DNA of 64,000 bases from Streptomyces spectabilis (GCF_008704795.1 NZ_CP023690.1:4350501-4414500); one strand, 5' to 3'. Positions 25,706-33,988 are shown, counted from the stretch's first letter. Numbers and translations are program-made. The notes: a model not told the origin generated them from the letters alone.

Positions 25706-25767
25706 CCCGTCCGGCGTTTGAGGACGAGCGCGCAGCGCGATGCGGGGGTCTAGGGGGCGCAGCCCCC
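25706..25767 (+). repeat. interspersed Streptomyces repeat, copy 2, with hairpin
   Basis: The GTCCGGCGTTTGAGGAC core is at 25709-25725, followed after a short spacer by GGGGGTCTA and the stem GGGGGC-GCA-GCCCCC (25753-25767). The minus-strand stop of the downstream 2-oxoadipate dioxygenase gene (25750-25752) lies inside it, as a stop did in copy 1. Confidence 0.75.
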
Positions 25768-27168
25768 AGCCGGGACGCCGAGGCCGGGGATGCGGAGCTC
25801 CTGGGCAACCACGTCCAGAGAGGCCCGCTCCTGGGCCGCGTACAGGGCGAAGGGGTCGAGGACCTCGCGCCCCACGGCCCCCGACAGCCAGGCGCTGTCA
25901 TACGCGGCCCCCGCGACGGCGTCGTCCCGGACCCCCGCCTCCTCCAGGTTCGACTGGAAGATCCCGGCGGCGGACCGGGGCAGGAAGTCCTCGTACACGA
26001 GGGGCGCGGCCCGCACCCAGCCGCCGTCGAGGAGCCCGTCCAGGCTCGCGGGCGGCGCGGCGCCGTCGCGGGGCCTGTCCGCCACCACGTGGTACGTGAA
26101 GTGGCCGAGCCCCCGCGCGGCCAGGTCGCGCTCGGTGCGGGGCAGCAGGGCCGCCCACAGCTCGCGGGCGGTCGCCGTGCGCTCGGCCGGGGTGGCCGGT
26201 CGGCGCGCGTCGACCCGGGCGAGGAGGTCGTCGTAGAGGGCGCGCCCCGCCCGCGTGAGGGCGATCCCGCGCGCCTCCACCTCCCCGAACCGCACCCGCA
26301 GCGCCCCGCTGACGACGCTGCCGTCGGCGAGGCGCAGCGCGCGCGGCTCGTCGAGCGCCCGGAACGAGGTCTGGCGCAGCAGCACGTCGGGCCCGTCCCA
26401 GGCGGGCGGCCCCTGCACGGTGTCGATCATCCGGACGCCGCGCGCGGTCATCCGGCGGTACAGCTCGTCGATGTCGAGGACGCGGGGCGTGAGGTGGTTG
26501 ATGTGGGTGCTGCGCACGCCGCCGATGTCGGCGGCCACGGCGGAGACCCGCGCCAGCTCCTCGTACCACGCCTTGTCGATCGGTTCGGCGGACAACTCGA
26601 AGGCGGCGACGGCGAGTTCGAGGAACCGCTCGGCCGCGGCGGCGGGCAGCCCGCCCTCGGCCGCGGCCCGGTCGGCGAGCGCGAGCAGCTCCGGCGGGAA
26701 CAGCTCGCGCGCGGCGAGGAAGTCCTCAAGGCGCCGCCGCAGCCCGTCGTCGAAGAACCGCGGGTCGGCGGGGGTGAGGAGCGAGGTGAACACCCGGAAC
26801 GGATTCCGGGCCAGCTCGTCCCCGTCGACGGGCCGGAAGGCGGTGGACACCACGGGCACGGCGCTGGCGGCGGCCTCGCGCAGGTCGTAGAAGCCGACGG
26901 GCCGCATCCCGAGCGCCCCGAAGATCCGCGCCACCTGGCCCAGCTCTGCCGGGGTCCCGACGCGGATCGCGCCGTGCCGCTCGGCCGTGACCCGGCCGAT
27001 GGACCCGAGCCGCTCGGCGTCGGCGCCGCGCTCGCGCAGGACGTCCTCGTTCACCTCGCGGGACACGTCGACGAGGGTGGTGTACGCGGGCACTTCGCGC
27101 CCGTACATGTCGGAGAGACGCGCGGCGAAGGCGGCGCGGAGCTGCCAGGGGGCGTACGGGGAGGTCAT
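25750..27168 (-). CDS. 2-oxoadipate dioxygenase/decarboxylase (HglS-like, DUF1338)
   Basis: A 472-residue DUF1338 (PF07063) protein. Characterised HglS/YdcJ members are Fe(II) enzymes that convert 2-oxoadipate to 2-hydroxyglutarate with O2 in bacterial lysine catabolism. The N-terminal metal-ligand motif is ERHGAIRVGTPAEL (about residue 68) and the second is STHINHLTPRVLDIDELY (about residue 220), each with the expected histidine. A Glu ligand lies further on. GAGAGGAG precedes the ATG at 27168 by 5 bases. It sits between the ALDH7-like gene and an FAD amine oxidoreductase, all on the minus strand, which suits one pathway. Confidence 0.87.
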   Translation of the reverse strand: MTSPYAPWQLRAAFAARLSDMYGREVPAYTTLVDVSREVNEDVLRERGADAERLGSIGRVTAERHGAIRVGTPAELGQVARIFGALGMRPVGFYDLREAAASAVPVVSTAFRPVDGDELARNPFRVFTSLLTPADPRFFDDGLRRRLEDFLAARELFPPELLALADRAAAEGGLPAAAAERFLELAVAAFELSAEPIDKAWYEELARVSAVAADIGGVRSTHINHLTPRVLDIDELYRRMTARGVRMIDTVQGPPAWDGPDVLLRQTSFRALDEPRALRLADGSVVSGALRVRFGEVEARGIALTRAGRALYDDLLARVDARRPATPAERTATARELWAALLPRTERDLAARGLGHFTYHVVADRPRDGAAPPASLDGLLDGGWVRAAPLVYEDFLPRSAAGIFQSNLEEAGVRDDAVAGAAYDSAWLSGAVGREVLDPFALYAAQERASLDVVAQELRIPGLGVPAGGCAP

Positions 27169-27187
27169 GGGGGCTCCTCTCGGCGGG

Positions 27188-27252
27188 ACCGGGCGGGCGG
27201 GGGGGCCGGGCGGGCGGGGGGGGCCGGGCGGGCGGGGGGGGCCGGGCGGGCG
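27188..27252. repeat. G-rich tandem repeat (about 3.5 x 17-18 bp), quadruplex-prone
   Basis: GCCGGGCGGGCGGGGGG is repeated three and a half times on the plus strand in the 95-base gap between the FAD oxidoreductase and HglS-like genes. Runs of three or more G at short spacing could form G-quadruplexes in the template strand of the operon. Confidence 0.8.
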
Positions 27253-27263
27253 CGGGGTGACCG

Positions 27264-28421
27264 TCACACCACGTGGGCCTCCGGTCTGCCGCCCACGCCC
27301 ACCCGGAACCGCTCGGCGCTCAGGGACGACACGTCCACGACCGGCTCGCGCTCCAGAAACAGATCGCGCACGACCTCGCCGACGGCCGGGGCCTGGAGGA
27401 ATCCGTGCCCGGAGAACCCGGTGGCGTACAGGAAGTTGGGCACGTCGCGGGAGCGCCCGACGAGGGCGTTGCGGTCGGGCGTGACCTCGTAGAGCCCGGC
27501 CCAGCCGCCCACGACGTCCAGGCCCGCGAGCGCGGGCGCCCGCCGCCGCATCGCGTCCCGGAACAGCTCCACCCACTCCTCGGTCCACGTCGTGTCGAAA
27601 CCTTCCGGCTGCCCCGGATCGGCGAGCCCGAACAGCAGCCCGCCGCGGTCGCCGTTGTGGAAGTACGCCGTGGAGGAGAAGTCGATGGTGAACGGGGTGC
27701 GGGGCGGGGGCGGCACGAGCGGCGCCGAGAACGCGATCTGCCGCCGCAGCGGCCGCACCGGCAGCGGCACCCCCGCCATCTCCCCGACGCCCGCGGACCA
27801 GGCGCCCGCGGCACACACCACGGCGTCGCAGGCGATCGCCCCGCGGTCGGTCCGCACGGCGGTGACGCGCCCGCCGGTCACGTCCATCCCGGTCACGGCG
27901 GTCTCCGTGACGAAGGAGACCCCTGCCGCGGCGGCGGCCCCCGCGTACCCGGCGACGACGGCTCCCGGCCGGGCGTGCCCGTCGTCGGGCGAGTGCGCGG
28001 CGGCGAGCAGCCCGTCGGTCCGTACGTACGGACACAGCTCGCGGGCCTCGTCCGGCCCGACGATCCGGCCGCGCACCCCCATCTCCGTCTGCGCCGCGAC
28101 GCTCTCCTCGAACGCGGCGACGTCCTCAGCCCGGTCGAGCAGGAACAGGTACCCGACCCGCTCCAGGCCGATGTCGCCGCCCGGCCGCGCCGCGAAGTCG
28201 CCGTAGGCCCGCAGGCTCCGCGCGCCCAGGGCGATGTTCACCGGGTCGGAGAACTGCGCCCGCACCCCGCCGATCGGCTTGCCCGAACTCCCCCGGCCGA
28301 GCGCGCCCCGCTCCACGACCACGACGTCCCGGACCCCCGCCTCGGCGAGGTGAAAGGCCACCGAGACCCCCATGACCCCGCCACCGACGACCACGACACG
28401 GGACGACCGAGCCTGCGCCAC
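27264..28421 (-). CDS. FAD-dependent amine oxidoreductase (DAO family), possible L-pipecolate oxidase
   Basis: A 385-residue DAO-superfamily flavoenzyme resembling sarcosine oxidase beta subunits and AmaA-like oxidases. The dinucleotide loop VVVVGGGVMGVSVAFHLAEAG is at the very start (about 9-29), followed by KPIGGVRAQFSD and DVVGGWAGLYEVTPDRNALVG (about 315-335), which are typical of the family. The GTG at 28421 is preferred because GGAAGGGG lies 9 bases upstream; an ATG at 28463 would add 14 residues but has no ribosome site. The operon partners suggest oxidation of L-pipecolate to piperidine-6-carboxylate; this assignment is inference. Confidence 0.82.
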   Translation of the reverse strand: MAQARSSRVVVVGGGVMGVSVAFHLAEAGVRDVVVVERGALGRGSSGKPIGGVRAQFSDPVNIALGARSLRAYGDFAARPGGDIGLERVGYLFLLDRAEDVAAFEESVAAQTEMGVRGRIVGPDEARELCPYVRTDGLLAAAHSPDDGHARPGAVVAGYAGAAAAAGVSFVTETAVTGMDVTGGRVTAVRTDRGAIACDAVVCAAGAWSAGVGEMAGVPLPVRPLRRQIAFSAPLVPPPPRTPFTIDFSSTAYFHNGDRGGLLFGLADPGQPEGFDTTWTEEWVELFRDAMRRRAPALAGLDVVGGWAGLYEVTPDRNALVGRSRDVPNFLYATGFSGHGFLQAPAVGEVVRDLFLEREPVVDVSSLSAERFRVGVGGRPEAHVV

Positions 28422-28613
28422 AGAGACCAACCCCTTCCGCCGGGAAGTGTCCGGAGTTGCCATCGTGACGCACACGGACAGTTGAGGTCCATCAACAGTC
28501 CGTACGTACGACCGTTTACGCCACCCGCCCACGACGACAGGACCCCACCCACACCCGGCCGCCTCCGCCCCCTCATCGGATACCCTGTCCAGAGCCGCCC
28601 TCACGGACGGCAC

Positions 28614-28689
28614 GCCTTCGTAGCTCAGGGGATAGAGCACCGCTCTCCTAAAGCGGGTGTCGCAGGTTCGAATCCTGCCGGGGGCACCA
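28614..28689 (+). tRNA. tRNA-Arg (anticodon CCU)
   Basis: A 76-base cloverleaf with encoded CCA. Acceptor GCCTTCG pairs with CGGGGGC (two G-U pairs), the D-arm is GCTC/GAGC, and the anticodon stem CCGCT/AGCGG holds the loop CTCCTAA with anticodon CCT. The T-arm is GCAGG-TTCGAAT-CCTGC with discriminator A. It reads AGG codons, which are rare in Streptomyces. A strong terminator follows at 28716-28747. Confidence 0.97.
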
Positions 28690-28715
28690 GCTTGCGCAGC
28701 AGGCCAGCGAGTCGA

Positions 28716-28747
28716 GAGGCCTCCCGTTCATTCGAACGGGAGGCCTC
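28716..28747 (+). terminator. terminator after tRNA-Arg
   Basis: A perfect 14-bp stem (GAGGCCTCCCGTTC / GAACGGGAGGCCTC) with loop ATTC, 26 bases after the tRNA, followed by CTCTGTT. Confidence 0.85.
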
Positions 28748-28800
28748 CTCTGTTCGCGGATGCCGCTCGACCCCATGCCCGCCCGGGTTGCGGCCGGCGT

Positions 28801-29019
28801 GCCCGCCCTCGTCGACGTCCTCGGCGTACCGCTGTCCGGACGCCCTGCTGCGGGCACCTGCGGGCAGCGCAGGCAGGTGATGCCGTGGTCGTACCAGTCG
28901 AGGTAGGCCGCCAGGACCCGGGTCTGGACGGTGTGGCAGGGCGTGCAGGCGCGCGGGCGGCCGTCAGGGCTGGGGGCGATGCCTTCGCCGGGCGGCAGAC
29001 AGCGCGCGGGGGCATCACA
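28801..29019 (-). pseudogene. possible remnant of a small zinc-ribbon-like protein gene
   Basis: One minus-strand frame contains a protein-like segment: CTPCHTVQTRVLAAYLDWYD then HGITCLRCP. The two Cys-x-x-Cys pairs, 20 residues apart, are at about 28937-28947 and 28864-28875. There is no in-frame ATG or GTG close upstream, and the frame runs without a stop through the terminator into the tRNA. If this was a gene, both ends are lost. The rest of the 28690-29076 gap shows only the tRNA terminator and the upstream box of the flavoprotein remnant. Confidence 0.3.
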
Positions 29020-29040
29020 CGCATGCGGCCCCGGAGGGCA

Positions 29041-29064
29041 GTTGCGTGTGCTCGCGCAGCGGTG
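29041..29064 (+). promoter_or_regulatory. flavoprotein upstream box, copy A
   Basis: GTTGCGTGTGCTCG and a downstream GCGGTGTGG, starting 36 bases before the ATG of the interrupted flavoprotein gene. It aligns with the boxes at 30723 and 37003, where the distance to the ATG is 37. The conservation of position suggests a shared promoter or regulator site. Confidence 0.6.
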
Positions 29065-29300
29065 TGGACTCCCGGCATGACGAAGCCGGTTCTCTACTTG
29101 ATCGCCTGCGCCGCAGGTCCGACCCAGTACATCGATCGTGGAGTCCGCTGTGTGCAGGCCGCAGGGTGGGAGGCGTGTGTGATCCTCACGCCCTCTGCGG
29201 CCCGGTGGTGGGAAGGCCGCCTCGACGAGCTGGCGGAACTGACCGGGCACCGGGTGCGCTCGCAGTACAAACTTCCTGGTGAAAGCGATGCACTGCCTAA

Positions 29301-30186
29301 CTGGCTCTAACAAAAGCGGGTTGATCATGTGACTGTCGACTTGATCGCTCGTTGATGTGGGCATGGGGAAGCGTCAGTCGCGGCCGTGGATCGTGTCGGA
29401 CGAACTGTGGTCGCTCATCGAGCCGTTGCTGCCCGAGCCGCCGCCGAAGCAGGTGGAGGGACGGCCTCGAGTGCCCGACCGGCAGGCCCTGTGCGGCATC
29501 CTGTTCGTCCTGCACACCGGCATCCAGTGGGAGTACTTGCCCCAGGAGCTCGGCTTCGGCTCGGGCATGACCTGCTGGCGCCGCCTGGCGGCCTGGAACG
29601 AGGCCGGCGTCTGGGACCAGCTGCACCAGCTGCTGCTGAACAAGCTGCGGTCGAAGAACCAGCTGGACTGGTCGCGGGCGGTGATCGACTCCTCCCACGT
29701 CCGGGCCGCACGCAGGGGCCCAAAAGCGGACCCAGTCCGGTCGACCGCGCACGCCCGGGCAGCAAGCACCACGTCCTCACCGACGGGCAGGGCATCCCGC
29801 TCGCAGTGTCGCTGACCGGCGGGAACCGCAACGACGTCACCCAACTCCTGCCGCTGTTGGACAAGATCCCAGCGGTCGCGGGAGTCGTCGGCCGGCCACG
29901 TCGGCGGCCCGACATGCTCTTCGCGGACCGCGGCTACGACCACGACAAGTACCGTCGGCTCCTTCGACAACGCGGGATCCGGCCGGCGATCGCTGAGCGG
30001 GGACAGCCGCACGGCACCGGTCTGGGCACCTTCCGTTGGGTTGTCGAGCGGACGATCTCCTGGCTGCACGGCTTCCGCCGCCTGCGGATCCGCTGGGAAC
30101 GACGCGACGACATTCATGAGGCATTCCTTGGACTCGCCGTCTGCCTGATCACCCATCGGCACGTCCAGAGGCTTTGTTAGGGCCAG
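29301..30186 (+). mobile_element. IS5-family insertion sequence (IS1031-like target preference), 886 bp
   Basis: Terminal inverted repeats CTGGCTCTAACAAAAGC (left) and CTGGCCCTAACAAAGCC (right end read inward) bound an 886-base element flanked by a 3-bp duplication, TAA (29298-29300 and 30187-30189). A 3-bp TNA duplication is typical of the IS1031 subgroup of IS5. One transposase in two overlapping frames fills it. Both ends and the coding frames look intact, so the insertion is probably recent. Confidence 0.92.
29363..30180 (+). CDS. IS5-family transposase made by -1 frameshifting (about 272 aa)
   Basis: Frame 1 (29363-29815) encodes MGKRQSRPWIVSDELWSLIE and the first catalytic Asp in AVIDSSHVRAARRGPK. 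Frame 2 continues SGPSPVDRARPGSKHHVLTD, the second Asp (MLFADRGYDHDKYR) and Glu (FRWVVERTISWLHGFRRL), ending in TAG at 30178-30180. The frames meet at the heptamer CCCAAAA (29719-29725), phased C-CCA-AAA in frame 1. This is the X-XXY-YYZ form used for programmed -1 slippage, giving a 272-residue DDE protein. Frame 1 alone gives about 150 residues. Confidence 0.88.
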
Positions 30187-30722
30187 TAAGGCGGACGCCA
30201 TGCTCGTGGCGCCGCTGTCCTGCACGAGCCTGAACAAGTGGGGCGCGGGCATCGCGGACACGCTGGCCCTCGGCCTTGTGTCCGAAGGCGTCCACATGGG
30301 AGTGCCCGTCGCGGCCATGCCGTACTTCAACCAGGCGCAGGGCGCGCAGCCAGCGGTGGCGAACAGCGTCGCGGCGTTGCGGAAGCAGGGCGTGCGGTAC
30401 CTCGACGGTCCCGACGGATACGAGCCGCACCCGCCGAAGCAGGGGAACCCGGAGGGTTTCCCCTGGGGCGCGGCCGTCGCCGCGCTGCCCCTGCGCCCGC
30501 AGCACTGAGGCGCGAAAGCTCGTGGCGGCCTGTCCGTGCTGCCCTCTACGTTGGCAGGCCTGTCCTCCAACCCCGCCCCCGGGCCGCCTCGCGCCCCACC
30601 GCGGCCGTGGGCGGGGACATCCGCGCCCTCTGGGGGGGAACGGCGGGTCGCCATCTGGATCGGCACCCGTGCCAAAGGGCGCTGGACCGGCAACGGCCCC
30701 TGTTCCGCGCGGAGCAGGGGCA

Positions 30723-30750
30723 GTTGCGTGTGATCGACACCGCGAGGTGG
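30723..30750 (+). promoter_or_regulatory. flavoprotein upstream box, copy B
   Basis: GTTGCGTGTGATCGAC then CCGCGAGGTGG, starting 37 bases before the ATG at 30760 and preceded by CAGGGGCA. It is nearly identical to copy C at 37003. Confidence 0.65.
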
Positions 30751-30759
30751 GGTGGCGGT

Positions 30760-31305
30760 ATGACCTCACGGACCCTGTACCTGTTCGGCTCGGCTGCGCC
30801 TCCGGTGTTTGACGTGGCCAAGGTGATCGAAGCGGCACAGGCGGACGGGTGGGACGTCTGCCTCGGTCTGACACCGACGGCGGCCCGCTGGCTCGACGAG
30901 AGCCTGAACGGGCTGGCCGCTCTCACCGGGAACCCGGTGCGCAGCGACTACAAGCTGCCGGGGCAGCCCGACGCTTGGCCCAAAGCTGACGTGATCCTCT
31001 TCGCCCCGGCGACGTTCAACAGCATCAACTCCTGCGCACTCGGCCTCACTCAGAACTTCGTCGTGGGCGTCGTCGCCGAGGGCATCGGCAAGAGCATCCC
31101 GACGGTGGTGATGCCGTGCGTGAACGCCGCGTACGCGCAGCACCGTCAGCTCAACCGCAGCATCACGGAACTGCGCGAGCAAGGCATCACCGTCCTGTAC
31201 GGCGAGGGTGGCTTCGTCCCCAACCCGCCTGGCTCCGGGAAGCCGACGGCTTACCCCTGGGACACCGCGCTGGCGACCGTGCGGCAGCTGTCCGAAGGGG
31301 CGTAA
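30760..31305 (+). CDS. flavoprotein (PF02441-like), intact paralogue 1
   Basis: A 181-residue single-domain protein resembling phosphopantothenoylcysteine decarboxylase-type FMN-binding flavoproteins. It starts MTSRTLYLFGSAAPPVFD and has a GLTPTAARWLDESLNGLAALTG segment, KADVILFAPATFNSINSCAL (about 70-89, the TAADVI-like flavin/substrate loop) and VVMPCVNAAYAQHRQLNRSI (about 110-129). A histidine expected in true Dfp enzymes is not obvious, so the activity is uncertain. It lies directly downstream of the disrupted paralogue and shares its upstream box. Confidence 0.8.
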   Translation: MTSRTLYLFGSAAPPVFDVAKVIEAAQADGWDVCLGLTPTAARWLDESLNGLAALTGNPVRSDYKLPGQPDAWPKADVILFAPATFNSINSCALGLTQNFVVGVVAEGIGKSIPTVVMPCVNAAYAQHRQLNRSITELREQGITVLYGEGGFVPNPPGSGKPTAYPWDTALATVRQLSEGA

Positions 31306-31416
31306 CTCTCCTTCGGCACGGGCCCGTACTAACGGCGGGTCGACCGGGCCCGGGTGGCGCGACGGGCACCGTCCCCGCCCAGGGAACAGCAGGCAGGCCA
31401 AGGCGGGGGCGCGGGC

Positions 31417-33609
31417 TCAGTCGGATGTGCGGGGTGCGGTGTCCGGCTCGTAGCTCATTCCCTGTTCGTACGACATGGCGCGACCCGCCTCGTAGGAGTA
31501 CTCGTAGGCCGGGTCACCGATCTTGTCGCGGATGACGCGTTCACAGGCTCGGCGGGCGGCGATCAAGTCCGGGGAGCTCAGTTGGGCGCGGCCGCCGGCG
31601 CGGTCCCACAGGCGCTGGGCGATGCCGAGGAGTTCGGCCGCCCGGTGCGCCTCGCCCGCGGCGACGATGGCGGATGCCAGGGTGTCGAGGGCCAGGGCCG
31701 CGAGGCCGCCGGCGCTGCGCAGCAGGCGGTGCGCGGCAACGGCCCGGGCGGCGTTGCGGACCCCCGCGGCGGTGTCGCCCTGGGCGAGGTCCAGCTTCGC
31801 CACGATCACGTCGGAGGTCGAGCGCGTCCAGTGCTCGCCCCGCCGGGCGCACTCGGCGCGGACCTCTTCCGACACCGCGCGGGCCGCTTCGTAGTCGCCG
31901 CTCATGAGGTGCGCGTACGCCAAGGCGCCGATCATCTGGATCTGTGCCGAACCGAGCCAGTCGTCCCGGACGCGGAGGCGGGCGGCGACGGACATGAGGC
32001 CGACCGCCTCGGCCGACCGGCCGCGCAGGGCGAGCTGGCTGCCCGTGAGGTAGGCGGAGACGGAGAGGGCGACCGGGTCCGCCTGCTGCCGTGCCACGTC
32101 GGTGAACCGCCGCCCGTGTTCGGCGGCGGCGTCCATGTCGCCCTGCATGATCGCTCCGGCGCCACGCGTCCACAGGGCCCGCAGGAGGTCGGGCCCCGGA
32201 GCCGGATCGGCGGCGAGCGCCCGGTCGAGACACCGGTTCGCGTCGCGCACGTGGCCGCAGTGCCGCCACAGGAAGCCCACGGTGCCCGCGATCTCCAGGG
32301 CGGCCCGCCGGTCGGGCCGGTCGAGGGACCAGTCCACCGCGGCGCGCAGGTTGGCGTGGTCGGTCAGCACGCGTTCGCACCAGTGCACCTGGCGGCCGGT
32401 GTTCCACTCGGCGCAGCCGTCGCGGGCCAGGCGCCGGTAGTACTCGCGATGGCGCAGCCGGACGGCGTCCTCCTCGCCCAACTCCCCCAGCCAGTCCGCG
32501 CCGTACTCGCGCACCGTGTCGAGCATCCGGAAGCGGTCCGTGCCGGTGCGCCGGTCGCGCTGCACGATGGACTGGGCGGCGAGCTCGTCCAGCAGGACGG
32601 GCACCTGTCCGGCCGCCAGCGGTCCCCCGGCACACACCTCCTGGGCGGCCTCGGCGCCGAAGCCGCCGGTGAACACCGAGAGCCGGGCCCACAGCAGCCG
32701 CTCCAGCGGAGCGCACAGCTCGTGGCTCCAGCCGATGGTGGTGCGCAGGGCCTGGTGGCGCGACGGGTCCTCGGTGCCGTCGTCCGAGGCCAGCAGGGCG
32801 AGGCGGTGGTCCGTCCGCGTCCCGAGGTGGTTGTCGAGGTCGGTGAGCGACAGGGTGGAAAGCCGGGCCGCAGCCAGTTCGACGGCCAGCGGAACGCCGT
32901 CCAGGTACTGGCAGACGGAGACCGCCACCGGCCGGGTGGCCTCGTCGAGTACGAAGCCGGGGCGCACGGCGGCCGCACGGTCGGCGAACAGGGTCACCGC
33001 GTCGTCCCGCGCCGCCGTACCCGACTCGTCCACCGGCAGCGGCTCGACCTCAAGGCACCGCTCCCCGGACAGCCCGAGCCGTCGGCGGCTGGTGGCCAGG
33101 ATGTCCACGTGCGGCGCGAGCCGCAGCGCATCGACGAAGGAGGCGCAGTCCTCCAGCAGGTGTTCGCACGAGTCGAGCACCAGCAGCAGTCGCTTGTCCG
33201 CGATCCACGCGGCCAGCGCCTCCTCCGCCGGGCGCGTCGTCTGATCGGCCACCCGCAGTGCCTCCATCACCACGAGCCCCAGCACGCTGGGCCCGGTCAG
33301 CCCGATGCCGTGCAGGGGCGACAGCTCCACCAGCCACACACCGTCCGGGTAGGCGGCCCGCATCCCGTGCGCGGCCCGTAGCGCAAGCCGTGTCTTGCCG
33401 ACCCCTCCCGGCCCCAGGAGGGTCACAAGACGGCGTCCGCCGTCCCTGCTCCGCGGCACCCCGCCGCCCCCGGTCGTGAGGCCGTCCGGCCACAACATGC
33501 CGTCGAGCCGGGCGAGTTCGTCCTGCCTCCCGACGAAGCTGCCGGCCTCCCGCGGCAGGTTCCCCGACCACTCGCCCGTCTCCGTCTCTCCCGGCACGCC
33601 GTGTGACAC
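31417..33609 (-). CDS. large AfsR/LuxR-type NTPase without a DNA-binding domain
   Basis: A 730-residue protein with an NB-ARC/AAA-like NTPase module: ETGSFVGR-like start (AGSFVGRQDELARLDGML, about 22-39), Walker A LLGPGGVGKTRLAL (about 63-76), Walker B LLLVLDSCEHLL (about 143-154), and DILATSRRRLGLSGE. The remaining 400 residues are TPR-like helical repeats (for example DANRCLDRALAADPAPGPDLLRAL in part). The usual LuxR HTH at the C-terminus or BTAD at the N-terminus is missing; the C-terminus is low complexity (SYEAGRAMSYEQGMSYEPD). GGAGGGAG precedes the GTG start. Its role is probably regulatory or signalling; inference. Confidence 0.83.
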   Translation of the reverse strand: MSHGVPGETETGEWSGNLPREAGSFVGRQDELARLDGMLWPDGLTTGGGGVPRSRDGGRRLVTLLGPGGVGKTRLALRAAHGMRAAYPDGVWLVELSPLHGIGLTGPSVLGLVVMEALRVADQTTRPAEEALAAWIADKRLLLVLDSCEHLLEDCASFVDALRLAPHVDILATSRRRLGLSGERCLEVEPLPVDESGTAARDDAVTLFADRAAAVRPGFVLDEATRPVAVSVCQYLDGVPLAVELAAARLSTLSLTDLDNHLGTRTDHRLALLASDDGTEDPSRHQALRTTIGWSHELCAPLERLLWARLSVFTGGFGAEAAQEVCAGGPLAAGQVPVLLDELAAQSIVQRDRRTGTDRFRMLDTVREYGADWLGELGEEDAVRLRHREYYRRLARDGCAEWNTGRQVHWCERVLTDHANLRAAVDWSLDRPDRRAALEIAGTVGFLWRHCGHVRDANRCLDRALAADPAPGPDLLRALWTRGAGAIMQGDMDAAAEHGRRFTDVARQQADPVALSVSAYLTGSQLALRGRSAEAVGLMSVAARLRVRDDWLGSAQIQMIGALAYAHLMSGDYEAARAVSEEVRAECARRGEHWTRSTSDVIVAKLDLAQGDTAAGVRNAARAVAAHRLLRSAGGLAALALDTLASAIVAAGEAHRAAELLGIAQRLWDRAGGRAQLSSPDLIAARRACERVIRDKIGDPAYEYSYEAGRAMSYEQGMSYEPDTAPRTSD

Positions 33610-33988
33610 GGTGCTCCCTCCCCGTTCCCGCTGTTCCCGCTCCTGTGCGAACCCGGCTCAGTCTGCTCCAGCGGCGCACCCGCGGGGCAGGCACCGGGAA
33701 CGGGGACAGAAACACGGCGTCGCCTTGCCCTCCCTGTTCACTTCGAGGCAGGTGGCGACCGGTTCGCCGGCATTCACGACCGGTGGAGTCGCAGAGCGCG
33801 CAACCCGCACCACGGAGCGCGGAGCGCACACCACGGAGCGTGACCGCCGACCCGCTCCGGCGAACGGGCGGCGCGCCCCGGCGGCCATCCGGGCGCCTCC
33901 GATGGACCGGTTGTGTGGGGGCTGGGGGTGCGGAATGGTGCCCGCCAATCGACGGCATCTTCGCCGACAAGCACGAGGAGGTCCACCC
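33610..33988. other. intergenic region between NTPase gene and delta-60 repeat gene
   Basis: A 379-base divergent gap. CACCACGGAGCG is repeated at 33808-33819 and 33829-33840 (21-base spacing). GAGGAGGT just before 33989 is the ribosome site of the next gene. No other signal is clear. Confidence 0.4.

Larger units (their letters stand above)
29077..30508 (+). pseudogene. flavoprotein gene split by an IS5-family insertion
   Basis: The N-terminal part (MTKPVLYLIACAAGPTQYID ... GHRVRSQYKLPGESDALP) runs to 29297. The C-terminal part (KADAMLVAPLSCTSLNKWGA ... PWGAAVAALPLRPQH) resumes at 30189. Removing the 886-base IS (29301-30186) and one copy of its TAA target duplication restores a continuous frame reading ALPKADA, homologous to WPKADVILFAP in the intact paralogue 250 bases downstream. 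The family is the PF02441 flavoprotein fold (Dfp/LpdB-like FMN binding). The insertion must abolish function. Confidence 0.9.

Noticed and set aside
28614..28689. tRNA as an attachment site of an integrated element
   Set aside because: I could not find a second copy of the tRNA 3' end, and no integrase gene is present in the window, so an att site is not claimed.
29357..29815. Frame 1 of the transposase as an independent gene product
   Set aside because: It contains only the first catalytic Asp; the frameshift heptamer and continuing homology show it is the front half of one protein, though a short product may also be made.
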